Shown piece after piece: positions 21,373-31,463 of a stretch of 54,215 bases of DNA (within the stretch, counting starts at the first letter, position 1; each line of letters starts with the position of its first letter). The translations under genes and the position numbers were made by a program. Under the pieces are notes generated by a model. That model did no database searches. It saw only the letters and a list, made by a program, of their open reading frames with translations, and was not told the DNA's origin. The stretch is from IMG/VR virus record IMGVR_UViG_3300044961_000053, positions 1 through 54,215 of that record. One strand, written 5' to 3'. Source of the stretch: a virus.

Positions 21373-24300
21373 CATCGTCTGCGCTTGGCGCATTAAGCGT
21401 TCGCGCTCACTACGGTATCTAGTGGTGAGCGCTACCATTCTCGCACGCTTAGCTTCCTCAGACATCAGGCGATTCTCACGAATAGCTTTAGCGTCTGCAT
21501 TAAATTTCCGATTGAGACTGTCAATCTTGTTGTCAAGTTCTGCAAGTCGTCTGGTGCGCTCCGGTAGGCGGTTGAGAGTACCTTCTAATTCAGCTTGCTT
21601 AGCTTGAAAACTAAAAGTGTTCAACTGCCTACGAAGCGCATTGAACTCGACATTATCAGCGAACTGCAAATCACGAGCCGTAACTGCGTTAGTCACAGCT
21701 TTACTTAACGAAGCAAAATCAGCAGTCAGCCCGCCGACACGAGGTTCGACAAAGTTCTCAATATCACCAATAAACTGTTCGTTACGCGCTTCTTCTTTCA
21801 TCACCATTGTGATACTGCGCCCAACACCACCAAACCAAGAGTCCATACCAAACATAAACACTTCGGGCGCAACGTCTATACCAAGGTTGTCGTAAAGCCA
21901 CTTGCTCATATCAGTGAACATCTGCGGAGTGCCAAGTTTAGGTGAACTATACCACGGCACTCCTTCTTCTTTGTACTGATTATAAATAGTACCGACACCG
22001 AACCGCTTCCGATTTGCTGCCAAACTAAGCGCAGTGTCGCCTACCGGATTAAATCCAACCACGCCCATTAATTGAGCTTTCAAGAAGTCGTTAATGTCTG
22101 CCTGCTCAGGAATAGTATACGGTTGGAGTGGCGTAGTGTTCTTTTGCACATGGTCAATGAACGAGTAAATTGCATCCGATGGCGTGGTATAGCCATTGAC
22201 CACCATATACCCAAGTACGCCGAGAGACGGTAAAAGCTGCGGCATACCGTACCCAAGGGGTATCTTATAGAACGAATCGTCGCTTGCCTCAATCGGCAAT
22301 ACGAGGTTCATCAGCATTGTCTCGGGTCTGATCTTGCTCAGAACCGGCTCATCGTCCTCGTCGTCACCGAGCGAGGCGTCGAGCATCATCATCCACAGAA
22401 AGCCCATGGCAGTGCCCCAACCGAGCAGCGCTATCGCTTTGGCTTTGTCGATTCCACCCTCAGGCTTGCGAATCGCCATGTAGAGCCGGTCCGCACCGGT
22501 CATTGCTGCACGGAAGAACGGAATCAACGAGGCAAAGTTCGACGCCTCACTTCCAGACTGCGTGAAGTTCTGCAAATTACGCACGTAAGTAGCAGCATCT
22601 TGGTCGCCCATCGTTTTACGAAGAACGTTGAATGCTGCTATACGGCCACCGTACTCGGCCATTGTGCCCATCGAGTCAAGAATTTTAACTGCGGTGTCTT
22701 TGAACTTGTAGCCTATGCGTAAAAAGTCATTTGATCGCAGTTTAGCCAGTCGTGGGTCAGCAGTTAGCTCACGCTCTAACGACGACATGATTCCGTAGAA
22801 GTCCGCGAACTGCGAAGCGCCACCGGCATCCTCGAAGTCTACAATCATTTGAGCGGTCTTATCGCCTTTAGCTGCAAACTCACGCATTTTCTGCGGACTT
22901 GCAAACGCTCCCTTTAACGCAAGATCAAGAAAACGGAAATAGCCGCCGTTACTAATGTATTCTTCAATGAACTCAACTGACTTGCCAAGGCCATGATCTA
23001 TACCGATCATAGTCGGAACGTAATTAAAATCACGAAGCGCCTGTGTTACCATCATAAACACAGGATACGCCCACGTCTGAGCACGAGAATAGAACCGAGT
23101 AAGCGGAGCTAAGTATTTGAACAGGTACTCATTCGGTGGCTTGTGATTAGTGTTGACAAACGCCTGCGCTAACGAATCGTTATCACCAAGATCGAATATA
23201 GTAGCTGTCCCGTCAGGCTTACGCCACAGGATTTTATAGCGTCGGTCTATCTTGAGTATGTTTGCGCCTTGAGGGAAATCCGCGCTAGTCTCAAGATCGG
23301 TTTTTTGTAGCTTAAGTGCTTCGGCGTTTTTGACCATCTGCGGACCGATGACATTCATCAGTTTTGCAAACTCCATCTGATGAATAGACTGCGCAAAGAC
23401 TCGCTCAAGCATCAGCAGCGGATTTTCAGGCGGACTATGTCGTCCTTCCATGGCAACAACATTGCCAGTGGTCGGTAAAAGCTCATCTGACTCCGGATCT
23501 TCAATGACCGAAGATTGAGTTTGATTTATTTTACCACGTAACGGAACCCACCAGTCAAAGTTATAACTTTCAAACCGACGACGTTGCTCCGGAGTAATGT
23601 TGGATGCGAATATATTGTCGCGTATTTGGTTCGCTACTGCTTTTAAAACAGGCTGCAAAGTTTGCAGATCTTGCCGAGTAAGCCCTGTTTTATCTAACAG
23701 TCTGTTAAGAACTTCGTTAAGTGTGTCGGTGTCCGCACCGGAACGTTCTTCTTTTCTCCAATTTTCATTAAGAGCAAACCGATCAACTACAGCTTCAAGA
23801 CTGGTTCTGAACTCGTCGCGGCTCATGCTGCCATCTTTTTCATAGGCTTCGACAAGAGCTTCTCGAATTTCTTGACCTTCGTCAGTAAGCCTAGTGCGAC
23901 GTAATGCAAGATCGTAGTTACGCTCAACGCCATGAAGCGCCCACAGCATGGCTCCAAGTTCATCCATGAACTTGGCATTCGACTTACTGTTAGTTTTTGC
24001 TAACAGCTTTTCGATAGCTTCTTCAAGCGGACGAAGAACTTTTTCAGATTGAATCGAGATTGTGCTTGCAGTCTTAGCTTTAAAGTCTCCGAATGAATTT
24101 TCAAACCGCGTCTGAATGCCAGCCTTAGCCATAATCTCGTCCACCTTGCGGGCGGGCAAGAATTCGGCGGCGACCTTCTCCCAGAACCGACGCAGCCCAG
24201 AAACTTTTTCTCGGCTAAATTCGTTAGCTGGTTCTGGATTTCCGATTTCTTTTAGGATTTCATCAACAGGAGATTCTTCTTTATCAGTTAAACTAAACTG

Positions 24301-27300
24301 AATACCTTCGGCAGCCGCACCTTTAGATGCAGCGTTGTAAATATCATATCGCGCAACAGCCTGTGCAATAGTAACTAAGTTGTTAGTTGTTAGATAAGGA
24401 GGCTTTCCAAGGACAGACCTCCAAATATTAGTAAACAAAGTTCTAACAGCTTCGATAAACTTACTTAAAGTATTAGACTTTTTAGATAAATTAAGTTTGA
24501 CAGCTTCTTCGATCGCATAAGGCAGTATTTCGGACTCATAAAATCCGCTTGCCTTTGCGCGTTTGTTAGCAATTTGAAAAACTTTGTACTCGGGGCTATC
24601 AAATTTAGCGTTGGCCCACGATTTTACTTGAGCTTTAAGCTCATTATATTTTGCATCCGAGTTTAAATAGCGCGCAAGACTACGATGCGCAACTTCGTGC
24701 GCATAAACCGCTATGCCATCTTCGATAGAATCTAAGTTGCTTGCTACGACATAAATGTTTCCAGTTGATGAGTCAAAAACTCCTTTGACGCCAAAAGAAC
24801 GTAGGTCTAGCGATTGTTGAGTTCTTTGGTATACGCCATTCTTGTATCTTTTAGAAACAATAAAAGCTACTCTATGCGAAGGCTCTCTTTTTGAATCGAG
24901 TGCGCGTTCGATTTGTTCGGGTGTAAGAGTTATGTCTTCCCGTTCAGCAACAGCTAAACGAACATTTTCATTAGGCTCTCTTTCTGGATCAAGAGCGCGT
25001 TCGATTTGTTCGGGTGTAAGAGTTATATCTTCTCGTTTGACAACGGCTTCACGAACGTATTGACTAGGTTCTCTTTCTGGATCAAGAGCGCGTTCGATTT
25101 GTTCGGGTGTAAGAGTTACATTTTTTCGTCTAATAACCTCTATGCGAACAAGTCCATTAGGTTCTCTTTCTGGATCAAGAGCACGTTTAATTTGTTCAGG
25201 CGTAAGAATTACATCTTGCCGTTGAATGACAGCTGTACGAACTGCACTAGAATACCTACTTTTTGGATCAAGAGCATGTTCAATTTGTTTGGGTGTAAGC
25301 GTTATATCTTGTCGTCGAACGACAGCTAGATGAACGCGAGAATCGGGTTCTATTTCTGGATTAAGAACACGTTCAACTTGCTCAGGCGTAAGAATTACGT
25401 TTCTTTGTCCAGCAACACCTCTACGAATTTCTTTTGGTACGCTATTTGGGTCTAAATAATCGTATTTACCAGTAGAGTGCAGTGCTAAGTAGAGCGTGAT
25501 ACTAGCACTTTCACTTAAAGTGTAATTTTTAGTAAAATTCTGTATTTCTTCTGCGTATTCTGGAGGAATAGTGCCGTCGTTCCTCTGAGACTGAATCTCT
25601 ACAATTTCATCTCCTTGAAATCTAACTGCTAACAAAGACTCGTTGTCTTTGCGAAAAACAAACATCGGCCCTAAAAGAGCATATGTTTCTTCCACTCCTC
25701 GACTAGTACACCAGTCTTGTCTAGTTCCTTTAGCAAAACTTAGATTTCTCCAAATAGCAAACTTTTTATTGCGTTCTTCTTGAGAATCTGTATTTAAAAC
25801 TTGAGGCAACTCAATCCATCGGCCTCCTTCAAGGCCGACGATAGTAGTTTCAGCAATTTCTTCTGCAAAATTTTGCGCTATTTCAGCATACAATTTAAGA
25901 GCTTTTTTAGGCGTTGCAACTCTATTATTCTTAAAATTTAACGCTACTTCCGCTGTTGCAGCGGGTATTAATCTAGGCGGCAATTCAAATGTATTGCTGT
26001 CAAGACCAGCTATAGACATACGAAGCAAAAGAGACTGTAGTACAGGCTCTGTTGAATAAGCATTCTTTAAATAATTGTAATTAGCGTCGATAACTTCTTG
26101 CTGACGCGCTCTAGCTTGCTCCACAACTACTTCATCACGCCCGGCTATACGTCTAAGAGGGCTGCCTTTTATTCTGACATTTTCAAAATCCTGTCTAGCA
26201 AGCTCGTTAATATCTTCTAAAGTTTTTGCATTAGCAAACTCAACCCACTTACCTTGGTCTGCCAAAGTAATCCAGCTTGCGTACTCGTTTTCTGCTTTAA
26301 ATCGCGCGACTTTCTGGCTAAACTGAAGTTCAGAAGTTCCGTACTCAAACGGCAAGTCAGCTTCGGTATCGACTATACGAAATCGAGAACTTAGTAATTC
26401 AGGATTTTTAACACCAACCCAGTCAGCAATAGCGGACCAAAGTTGCTGAACTCGTACAGTCCTAAGTCCAGACGTGACTTCAAAACGCTGACTCAGTTCA
26501 ATAGGGCGCGAGCGATTCTCACCCTCCATTGACGGAAGATGCGTATCCAATGCCGCTTGAAGTTCAGTAGCGCCCACGCCATTGCGTTCGGCAATAGAGA
26601 TAATAACCTGCTCTTTTAGATCTCTAAAAAATTTTGGTGAAGCCAAAAAGGCCGCCCGCATCTTAGCAGGAAACCTACTTTTTGCTGCTTTTTTAGTTAT
26701 GTCTAAAATATCTACAGCAGACTTAACCCATTCAGAAACTCCATCGGCCGTTAAGTCAGTTGGTTTTGGAATATTTTTAAAGCCAATTTGAACAAAGTCA
26801 TTAATTAGTTCCGGCGTAATTTGAACAGACGCATCGGTCGGAGGCGTGGGAGCAGCCGGAGCGGAAGCAGCCGAAGGCGTGGAAGCAGACGGAGCAGCCG
26901 AAGGCGTGGAAGCGGCCTCAGCAACCAGAGGCACAGAAGCAGCCGGAGCAGAAGCGGGCGGAGGCGTGGAGGCAGCCGAAGGCGTGGGAGCAGCCGGAGC
27001 GGAAGCAGTCGAAGGCGGCGATACGTCAGGCCGCCGTCTCAAAACATCTTGACGAACTTGGTTAGTATTCGCAATCGCAGCATCATACGTAGCAACAATG
27101 TTACTAAGTTGTGTAGCAAGTCCACGTTGCGTATTCGACACTCTATTTTGCGGAACTCCAAGAGCTATGCCGGTATAAACAACATCCTCAGGAGTTATAA
27201 TTTCTGGGTTTTTAGTCAGCTCTCTAGCTGCATTTGCTATACGGCCAGTCATTTCATTGCGCGCTAAATTTTCTACAATATTTAAATTCACAGTATTAGG

Positions 27301-29004
27301 CCGTGAATTAAATGCACGCAAAAGAACAGCTTCGGCGCTTACAGCAGCACCGACCAAACCCTTTTCACGCAGTCTCAAGCTATCAAGATACGTGTTCATT
27401 TCATTCAGACCAGCGAGAATGTTTGTAACACGCTGCTGAATATCTGCACGAAGCGAATCACGTACTTGCGTATTAGCTAACGGATTTGTAGTTCCAGTTC
27501 CGTACTGAAGTTGGAATCTGTTATCTGTTAAAGTATCAACTAGCTGGTCGATAGATCGAACTTGCGCTGGCTGCGTCGTTTCAGGCTCAGAAGCGGGCTC
27601 AGAAACAGGCTCGGAAGCGGGCGCCGCGACGGACTCAGGTGCCGCCGAAGGCGTAGTAATGGATTCCTGTGAGGCCACTGAACCGCTCATCAGCGGGTTC
27701 TGAGGCGGGCTTTCCGGACTTTGCGGCGGCTCCACAGCCGAAGGCGCAACACCGCTCTGCGCGCTTGCAGAAGGCGGCTCGCTCGGCATCGCTTGAGGAG
27801 TCATCACACCCTGAACACCGCCAGCAATACCACCCGCCATGCCACCAGCAAGTCCACCAACCAACGCATTAAAGCCCGGGCGAATTTCTTGAGCTTGTTC
27901 TTGAAATTGAGGTCCAGCAGCCATAAGCGCGTTTTGTGCGCCAGAGGCTTCGCCGTATTCTTCAAATGCTTCTTGTGCAGCTTCAAGTGGAGCTTTGACA
28001 GCAGCGGTTTTAAGTCCGCGTGCAAGAGCGTTGCCACTCATTGCTGCACGTTTAGCATTCATCACAGTTTCAGCAATTGGGACAAATCCCGCGCCTGCTG
28101 CTGCAAGAGTCAACGGATCGGTTTGCGCAGACCGAGCTATTTGGTTGGCTTGCTCCGGCGTAGCTCCCGCTTCAATTGCACGTTCATAGGCTTCGTTACC
28201 AGCTAGACCCGGTATTGAAGTACCTTCGATGCCTGCTGTAATAGTACCCGCACGATTGCTAACTGCTTGGCCAACGCTACCAAGAGCTTTTACTCTACCA
28301 ATGACTTTAAGAATTGCGCCGGGAACGACAAACGAAAGCCCTTGACCTATTAACTCACTGCGAGTAATAGGATTGTCTGCCAGTATGTTTACTGCTTCTC
28401 CGTAGCGCCCGTTGTCAAAGGCTTCAATAGATCTACGCCACGCATCATCACGCGCGGCTTTAATGTTAGGATCGTTGTAATCAAATAACTGTTCTCCAAA
28501 TTCTTCGACAGCCGCGCCTGCTCTTGGCGAAGCTAAACCAACAATACCGCCGACAGTAGAAACTGTAGCTTGGCCAGCGCTTCGGAGAACATTTTTAAGC
28601 TGCGATCCAAGGCCGTATTCTTCGTTAGTCTTAGTTATTTGATCTTCTTCGGTGACGACAGGAGTTGGAAACATAGAAAGTAACGTATTGGCCGCATTAG
28701 TACGGCCAAACGAATACCACTCAGACATAGCACGATTTGCTACGTCAGCTTGCGTGGTTCCAAGAGCTTGTGCCAACGTGCCTGAACCAATGTCGCGCAC
28801 ATAGCTTTGAAATAGCTTGTCTAACTCCGGCCCTTCAACAAAATTTTTAATAGACTCAGGACTACCGTAACCGTTAGTTGTTAGCCATTGCCGAGCAAAT
28901 TCAGGAAATGGAATAAGCTGCGGCGGCTGAACAGCTTGCGGACTTACAGCTTGAGGTTGAAGTTCGGGATAGAGAGACAGCGGATCGGCAAAAGGACGAA
29001 TCAT
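21364..29004 (-). CDS. Giant 2546-aa polyvalent internal virion protein
   Basis: One ORF taking 14% of the genome, last of the late operon. Seen in order: helical N-terminus with a Gly-zipper (VGGLAGGMAGGIAGGV, about 385); two Ala/Pro/Ser linkers (about 391-488 and 657-728); a WCTS-containing domain (about 1095-1150); 31-aa tandem repeats (about 1200-1385); a zincin motif HEVAH (1436-1440); a long helical region; an LPD38-like segment (GGRIAAFNVLRKTMG, about 2115-2170); and a hydrophobic stretch near 2185-2210. Position after the transglycosylase equals that of T7 gp16, so it is probably an ejected internal protein. Very large multi-domain proteins of this kind are called large polyvalent proteins. 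Confidence 0.85.
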   Translation of the reverse strand: MIRPFADPLSLYPELQPQAVSPQAVQPPQLIPFPEFARQWLTTNGYGSPESIKNFVEGPELDKLFQSYVRDIGSGTLAQALGTTQADVANRAMSEWYSFGRTNAANTLLSMFPTPVVTEEDQITKTNEEYGLGSQLKNVLRSAGQATVSTVGGIVGLASPRAGAAVEEFGEQLFDYNDPNIKAARDDAWRRSIEAFDNGRYGEAVNILADNPITRSELIGQGLSFVVPGAILKVIGRVKALGSVGQAVSNRAGTITAGIEGTSIPGLAGNEAYERAIEAGATPEQANQIARSAQTDPLTLAAAGAGFVPIAETVMNAKRAAMSGNALARGLKTAAVKAPLEAAQEAFEEYGEASGAQNALMAAGPQFQEQAQEIRPGFNALVGGLAGGMAGGIAGGVQGVMTPQAMPSEPPSASAQSGVAPSAVEPPQSPESPPQNPLMSGSVASQESITTPSAAPESVAAPASEPVSEPASEPETTQPAQVRSIDQLVDTLTDNRFQLQYGTGTTNPLANTQVRDSLRADIQQRVTNILAGLNEMNTYLDSLRLREKGLVGAAVSAEAVLLRAFNSRPNTVNLNIVENLARNEMTGRIANAARELTKNPEIITPEDVVYTGIALGVPQNRVSNTQRGLATQLSNIVATYDAAIANTNQVRQDVLRRRPDVSPPSTASAPAAPTPSAASTPPPASAPAASVPLVAEAASTPSAAPSASTPSAASAPAAPTPPTDASVQITPELINDFVQIGFKNIPKPTDLTADGVSEWVKSAVDILDITKKAAKSRFPAKMRAAFLASPKFFRDLKEQVIISIAERNGVGATELQAALDTHLPSMEGENRSRPIELSQRFEVTSGLRTVRVQQLWSAIADWVGVKNPELLSSRFRIVDTEADLPFEYGTSELQFSQKVARFKAENEYASWITLADQGKWVEFANAKTLEDINELARQDFENVRIKGSPLRRIAGRDEVVVEQARARQQEVIDANYNYLKNAYSTEPVLQSLLLRMSIAGLDSNTFELPPRLIPAATAEVALNFKNNRVATPKKALKLYAEIAQNFAEEIAETTIVGLEGGRWIELPQVLNTDSQEERNKKFAIWRNLSFAKGTRQDWCTSRGVEETYALLGPMFVFRKDNESLLAVRFQGDEIVEIQSQRNDGTIPPEYAEEIQNFTKNYTLSESASITLYLALHSTGKYDYLDPNSVPKEIRRGVAGQRNVILTPEQVERVLNPEIEPDSRVHLAVVRRQDITLTPKQIEHALDPKSRYSSAVRTAVIQRQDVILTPEQIKRALDPEREPNGLVRIEVIRRKNVTLTPEQIERALDPEREPSQYVREAVVKREDITLTPEQIERALDPEREPNENVRLAVAEREDITLTPEQIERALDSKREPSHRVAFIVSKRYKNGVYQRTQQSLDLRSFGVKGVFDSSTGNIYVVASNLDSIEDGIAVYAHEVAHRSLARYLNSDAKYNELKAQVKSWANAKFDSPEYKVFQIANKRAKASGFYESEILPYAIEEAVKLNLSKKSNTLSKFIEAVRTLFTNIWRSVLGKPPYLTTNNLVTIAQAVARYDIYNAASKGAAAEGIQFSLTDKEESPVDEILKEIGNPEPANEFSREKVSGLRRFWEKVAAEFLPARKVDEIMAKAGIQTRFENSFGDFKAKTASTISIQSEKVLRPLEEAIEKLLAKTNSKSNAKFMDELGAMLWALHGVERNYDLALRRTRLTDEGQEIREALVEAYEKDGSMSRDEFRTSLEAVVDRFALNENWRKEERSGADTDTLNEVLNRLLDKTGLTRQDLQTLQPVLKAVANQIRDNIFASNITPEQRRRFESYNFDWWVPLRGKINQTQSSVIEDPESDELLPTTGNVVAMEGRHSPPENPLLMLERVFAQSIHQMEFAKLMNVIGPQMVKNAEALKLQKTDLETSADFPQGANILKIDRRYKILWRKPDGTATIFDLGDNDSLAQAFVNTNHKPPNEYLFKYLAPLTRFYSRAQTWAYPVFMMVTQALRDFNYVPTMIGIDHGLGKSVEFIEEYISNGGYFRFLDLALKGAFASPQKMREFAAKGDKTAQMIVDFEDAGGASQFADFYGIMSSLERELTADPRLAKLRSNDFLRIGYKFKDTAVKILDSMGTMAEYGGRIAAFNVLRKTMGDQDAATYVRNLQNFTQSGSEASNFASLIPFFRAAMTGADRLYMAIRKPEGGIDKAKAIALLGWGTAMGFLWMMMLDASLGDDEDDEPVLSKIRPETMLMNLVLPIEASDDSFYKIPLGYGMPQLLPSLGVLGYMVVNGYTTPSDAIYSFIDHVQKNTTPLQPYTIPEQADINDFLKAQLMGVVGFNPVGDTALSLAANRKRFGVGTIYNQYKEEGVPWYSSPKLGTPQMFTDMSKWLYDNLGIDVAPEVFMFGMDSWFGGVGRSITMVMKEEARNEQFIGDIENFVEPRVGGLTADFASLSKAVTNAVTARDLQFADNVEFNALRRQLNTFSFQAKQAELEGTLNRLPERTRRLAELDNKIDSLNRKFNADAKAIRENRLMSEEAKRARMVALTTRYRSERERLMRQAQTMLN
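24880..25410 (-). repeat. 93-bp coding tandem repeats, six units
   Basis: Within the giant gene a 93-bp unit encodes LTPEQIERALDPEREP plus a variable VR.AV..REDIT half, six times with a diverged copy before. The 31-residue period and the VR.AV..R pattern resemble HEAT-like or variant leucine-rich (LRV) repeats, which form helical solenoids. Some neighbouring units are almost identical in DNA, so copy number may vary. Confidence 0.9.
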
Positions 29005-29333
29005 TAGACGGCATCCACTAAATCACGAAGAAACTGACGAAGTTGCGCTCTGTCAACCGGCATAAATTCAGTATTCGGTCTATAATCAATAGGATTGTAA
29101 GCTACATAAGTAGCGCCATCTGGATTTAACACCACTCCCATTCGATCAAGACCGTACTTAGCTATAGCGGAAGGCTCTTTGTATTTAGGTTTTTTGCAAT
29201 CATCCGTAATTTCGTAACGCATAACTAACTCGTCATCAGCCAGCGCATTTGCTACAGCTTCGTCATACAGTTCTCTGTGTTCACGCGCTGCTTCGCTAAG
29301 TGACGACTCGTTATAAAGTTTAGAGTAGTCCAT
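29004..29333 (-). CDS. Hypothetical 109-aa structural-operon protein
   Basis: AAGGTG precedes the ATG, and the stop overlaps the start of the giant gene (TAATG). Acidic, helical N-terminal half (SEAAREHRELYDEAVANALA). The rest is mixed and ends in a helix (LRQFLRDLVDAV). Could be a chaperone or minor internal protein for the giant product. No family recognised. Confidence 0.8.
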   Translation of the reverse strand: MDYSKLYNESSLSEAAREHRELYDEAVANALADDELVMRYEITDDCKKPKYKEPSAIAKYGLDRMGVVLNPDGATYVAYNPIDYRPNTEFMPVDRAQLRQFLRDLVDAV

Positions 29334-29341
29334 AACACACC

Positions 29342-30784
29342 TTAATACGCAGCTAAGTTATCTTTTTGTTGAATTTCTGCTAAAGCCGCACGTACTTTAG
29401 GTATGTAATCTCTCGTTTCTTTTGGTAGAGCCGCTAAATTTAATATTCCTTGGTTAGCAGCTAAGTTGCTTTTAATTCTTCTTGGGCCGTAGTTGTATGC
29501 AGCGAGAGCCGCATCTTCGTCTCCAAAATTTCTCAGCAAGGCGTTATAGTACTCACTACCAAACTTAACATTAAGCTCCGGAATAAACAAAAGCCGCTTA
29601 GCTTCTTCAAGTGTTCGGCTTGAATAAGGAATGCCCATTTCATCTGCCATATCAAAAATAGATTTGACTCCAAGACCCGGGTCAACAGCAGTATTTGGCA
29701 TGACTTGCATTATACCGATAGCCCCTCTTGGACTTACAGCATTAGGGTTATTTCCGGATTCAACTCTGCTTATAGCTTCAATAATTGGACTTAACGTAGG
29801 TTGAGAAAGTTGTGGAGTTGAAATGTTGGATTGAATAGGCGACAGGTAAGAAGGAAGTTTAAATTGGTCTGGAAATGCATCAGCCGGGTTACGTAGGCGA
29901 GTTACAGTCTCATAAGGTGGTAGCCTGTTCGCTGATATAGAAGTGGGTCTTGGTCTAGAAAAAAGAGCCCCGCGTTCTACACGAGTATTATATGGACGTA
30001 AGTACTCGCTATCAAATGCACTATACTGATCGGTATAGTTTCCGGCGCTTCTATATATTGAGCTATCGTATAACATACTTGGGTTAAACTGCTCGGTCGG
30101 AGCAGCCGAAGCCGAAGGCATGGGAGCAGCCGGAGCCGAAGGCGTAGGTGCAGCCGAAGCAGTCGGAGCAGCCGGAGTACCCGACGGCATCGCGCCGCCA
30201 AGACCAAACATAGAACTTACAAGCCCAGTCGGCGTTCCGCTTGCATTAGATTGCCCTCTTCCTTGAATTTGAGCGGCGATTACAGCACGACGAAAACTTT
30301 CTGGATTGCCCCTAGCTAAGTCGTCCCAACTTAGCATTGTAGTTTTCCCATCTGGCGTAGTAATAGCAAGTCCGTCGTCATTCGGCGTAGCTTGCATTCC
30401 TTTATCAGCATAGAGCTGTACATATCCACTAGGATCGCCAAGTGTTAACCAACGAAACGCAGCGGCGTCAATAGCCTGTGTTTCAGCTTGAGCTTCAGGC
30501 AACTTAATTCTAGCTTCAAATTCTCTAGCAGCTAAAGAGTCACTAGGAATAGTCGATTCGCCCATGTTGTAGTAACGGCTGAGGGCGTCCCGCATTCTTT
30601 CCTGACTTACTTTAAGGGGATTCAGTTGTTCATTTAAACGGAAGTTCTGCTCATTAAGAGCACGTTGAAGTTCTTCGTTACGAAGCTGCGATCTAAGTCT
30701 TTTATTATTGCCAATAAGTTGGTCTGCCGCGGTGTAGCCAGCTATATAGCTAGTAAACGGCATAGCGAAAGTATTTCTGGCCAT
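29342..30784 (-). CDS. Internal virion lytic transglycosylase
   Basis: 480 aa, AGAGG five bases before ATG. The N-terminal half is helical, followed by an Ala/Pro/Ser linker (about 195-235). The C-terminal domain is an SLT transglycosylase: catalytic Glu342 in SRVESGNNPNA, then GAIGIMQVMPNT and AALAAYNYGPRRI. Such virion enzymes open peptidoglycan during DNA entry in T7-like phages, where the domain sits at the start of gp16. Here it is a separate gene beside the giant protein. Confidence 0.92.
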   Translation of the reverse strand: MARNTFAMPFTSYIAGYTAADQLIGNNKRLRSQLRNEELQRALNEQNFRLNEQLNPLKVSQERMRDALSRYYNMGESTIPSDSLAAREFEARIKLPEAQAETQAIDAAAFRWLTLGDPSGYVQLYADKGMQATPNDDGLAITTPDGKTTMLSWDDLARGNPESFRRAVIAAQIQGRGQSNASGTPTGLVSSMFGLGGAMPSGTPAAPTASAAPTPSAPAAPMPSASAAPTEQFNPSMLYDSSIYRSAGNYTDQYSAFDSEYLRPYNTRVERGALFSRPRPTSISANRLPPYETVTRLRNPADAFPDQFKLPSYLSPIQSNISTPQLSQPTLSPIIEAISRVESGNNPNAVSPRGAIGIMQVMPNTAVDPGLGVKSIFDMADEMGIPYSSRTLEEAKRLLFIPELNVKFGSEYYNALLRNFGDEDAALAAYNYGPRRIKSNLAANQGILNLAALPKETRDYIPKVRAALAEIQQKDNLAAY

Positions 30785-30797
30785 ATAAACCTCTAAC

Positions 30798-31463
30798 TTA
30801 TTGGGTTTCTAAACGCCGCCTTTCATTAAAACCAGCAGCAAAACTAAAGTCGTTTCTTAAAGCTCTAAATGAAGATTGTACTTGTCCTAAAGAACTTACT
30901 GCTCGACTCGTCATTTGAGCTAAGCCGGCGTTTGCAATGTTACCAGCTTGAATGCCCATATTAACTACCGCCTGCCGCCTTGCAATTCGTTTGATATTTT
31001 CTCGTTCTGCATAAGCGTAGTTAAATCTATATGCGAGCATTCTTCCCGCTGCTCTAGTAAGCATTTGCCTTTTTGAACTTTCGAGAGTTACTTTAAACCT
31101 AAATCCAGTTTGCCATTGAGGAGTGTTGTCAAGAAGTTCGCGTTCTTGTTTTAACACTTTAGGTAAGTCGAAAGCCTCTAGCCCAGAGTTTTCTTTATAG
31201 TTAGGGATAAAAGGCAGTACGCTAAAAACTTCATCACGTAAATCAGTTTCTTTAAGCCTGTAATTAGCCTTCCAAAAATCGAAATCTCGCTTAGCTACGT
31301 CATAATAAGTTTCTATCGTTCTACGCTGTTCACGAATTACACGAAGTTCTGCAACCGTAGCAATTGTATATCCCCATAAATGCAATCCGCCGAAAGATGC
31401 TCTTTCGACGCGATTCATTTTGGCGCCGTTGATAGCAAACTGCCCCGACTTTTCGTACTTCAC
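30798..31463 (-). CDS. Internal virion protein candidate (gp14-like position)
   Basis: 221 aa from GTG 31463, which overlaps the previous TGA (GTGA); TTG 31478 is the alternative. Basic, strongly helical, with an Ala/Gly-rich section near the end (NMGIQAGNIANAGLAQM) suitable for membrane insertion. Lies where T7 carries its internal core genes. Assignment from context. Confidence 0.65.
   Translation of the reverse strand: MKYEKSGQFAINGAKMNRVERASFGGLHLWGYTIATVAELRVIREQRRTIETYYDVAKRDFDFWKANYRLKETDLRDEVFSVLPFIPNYKENSGLEAFDLPKVLKQERELLDNTPQWQTGFRFKVTLESSKRQMLTRAAGRMLAYRFNYAYAERENIKRIARRQAVVNMGIQAGNIANAGLAQMTSRAVSSLGQVQSSFRALRNDFSFAAGFNERRRLETQ

Noticed and set aside
24880-25410. CRISPR-like regular repeats
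   Set aside because: The 93-bp periodic repeats are in frame and encode 31-aa protein repeats, with no short identical repeats and unique spacers.
26821-27267. Arg/Ser-rich ORFs on the plus strand
   Set aside because: They are antisense shadows of the Ala/Pro linker in the giant late gene.
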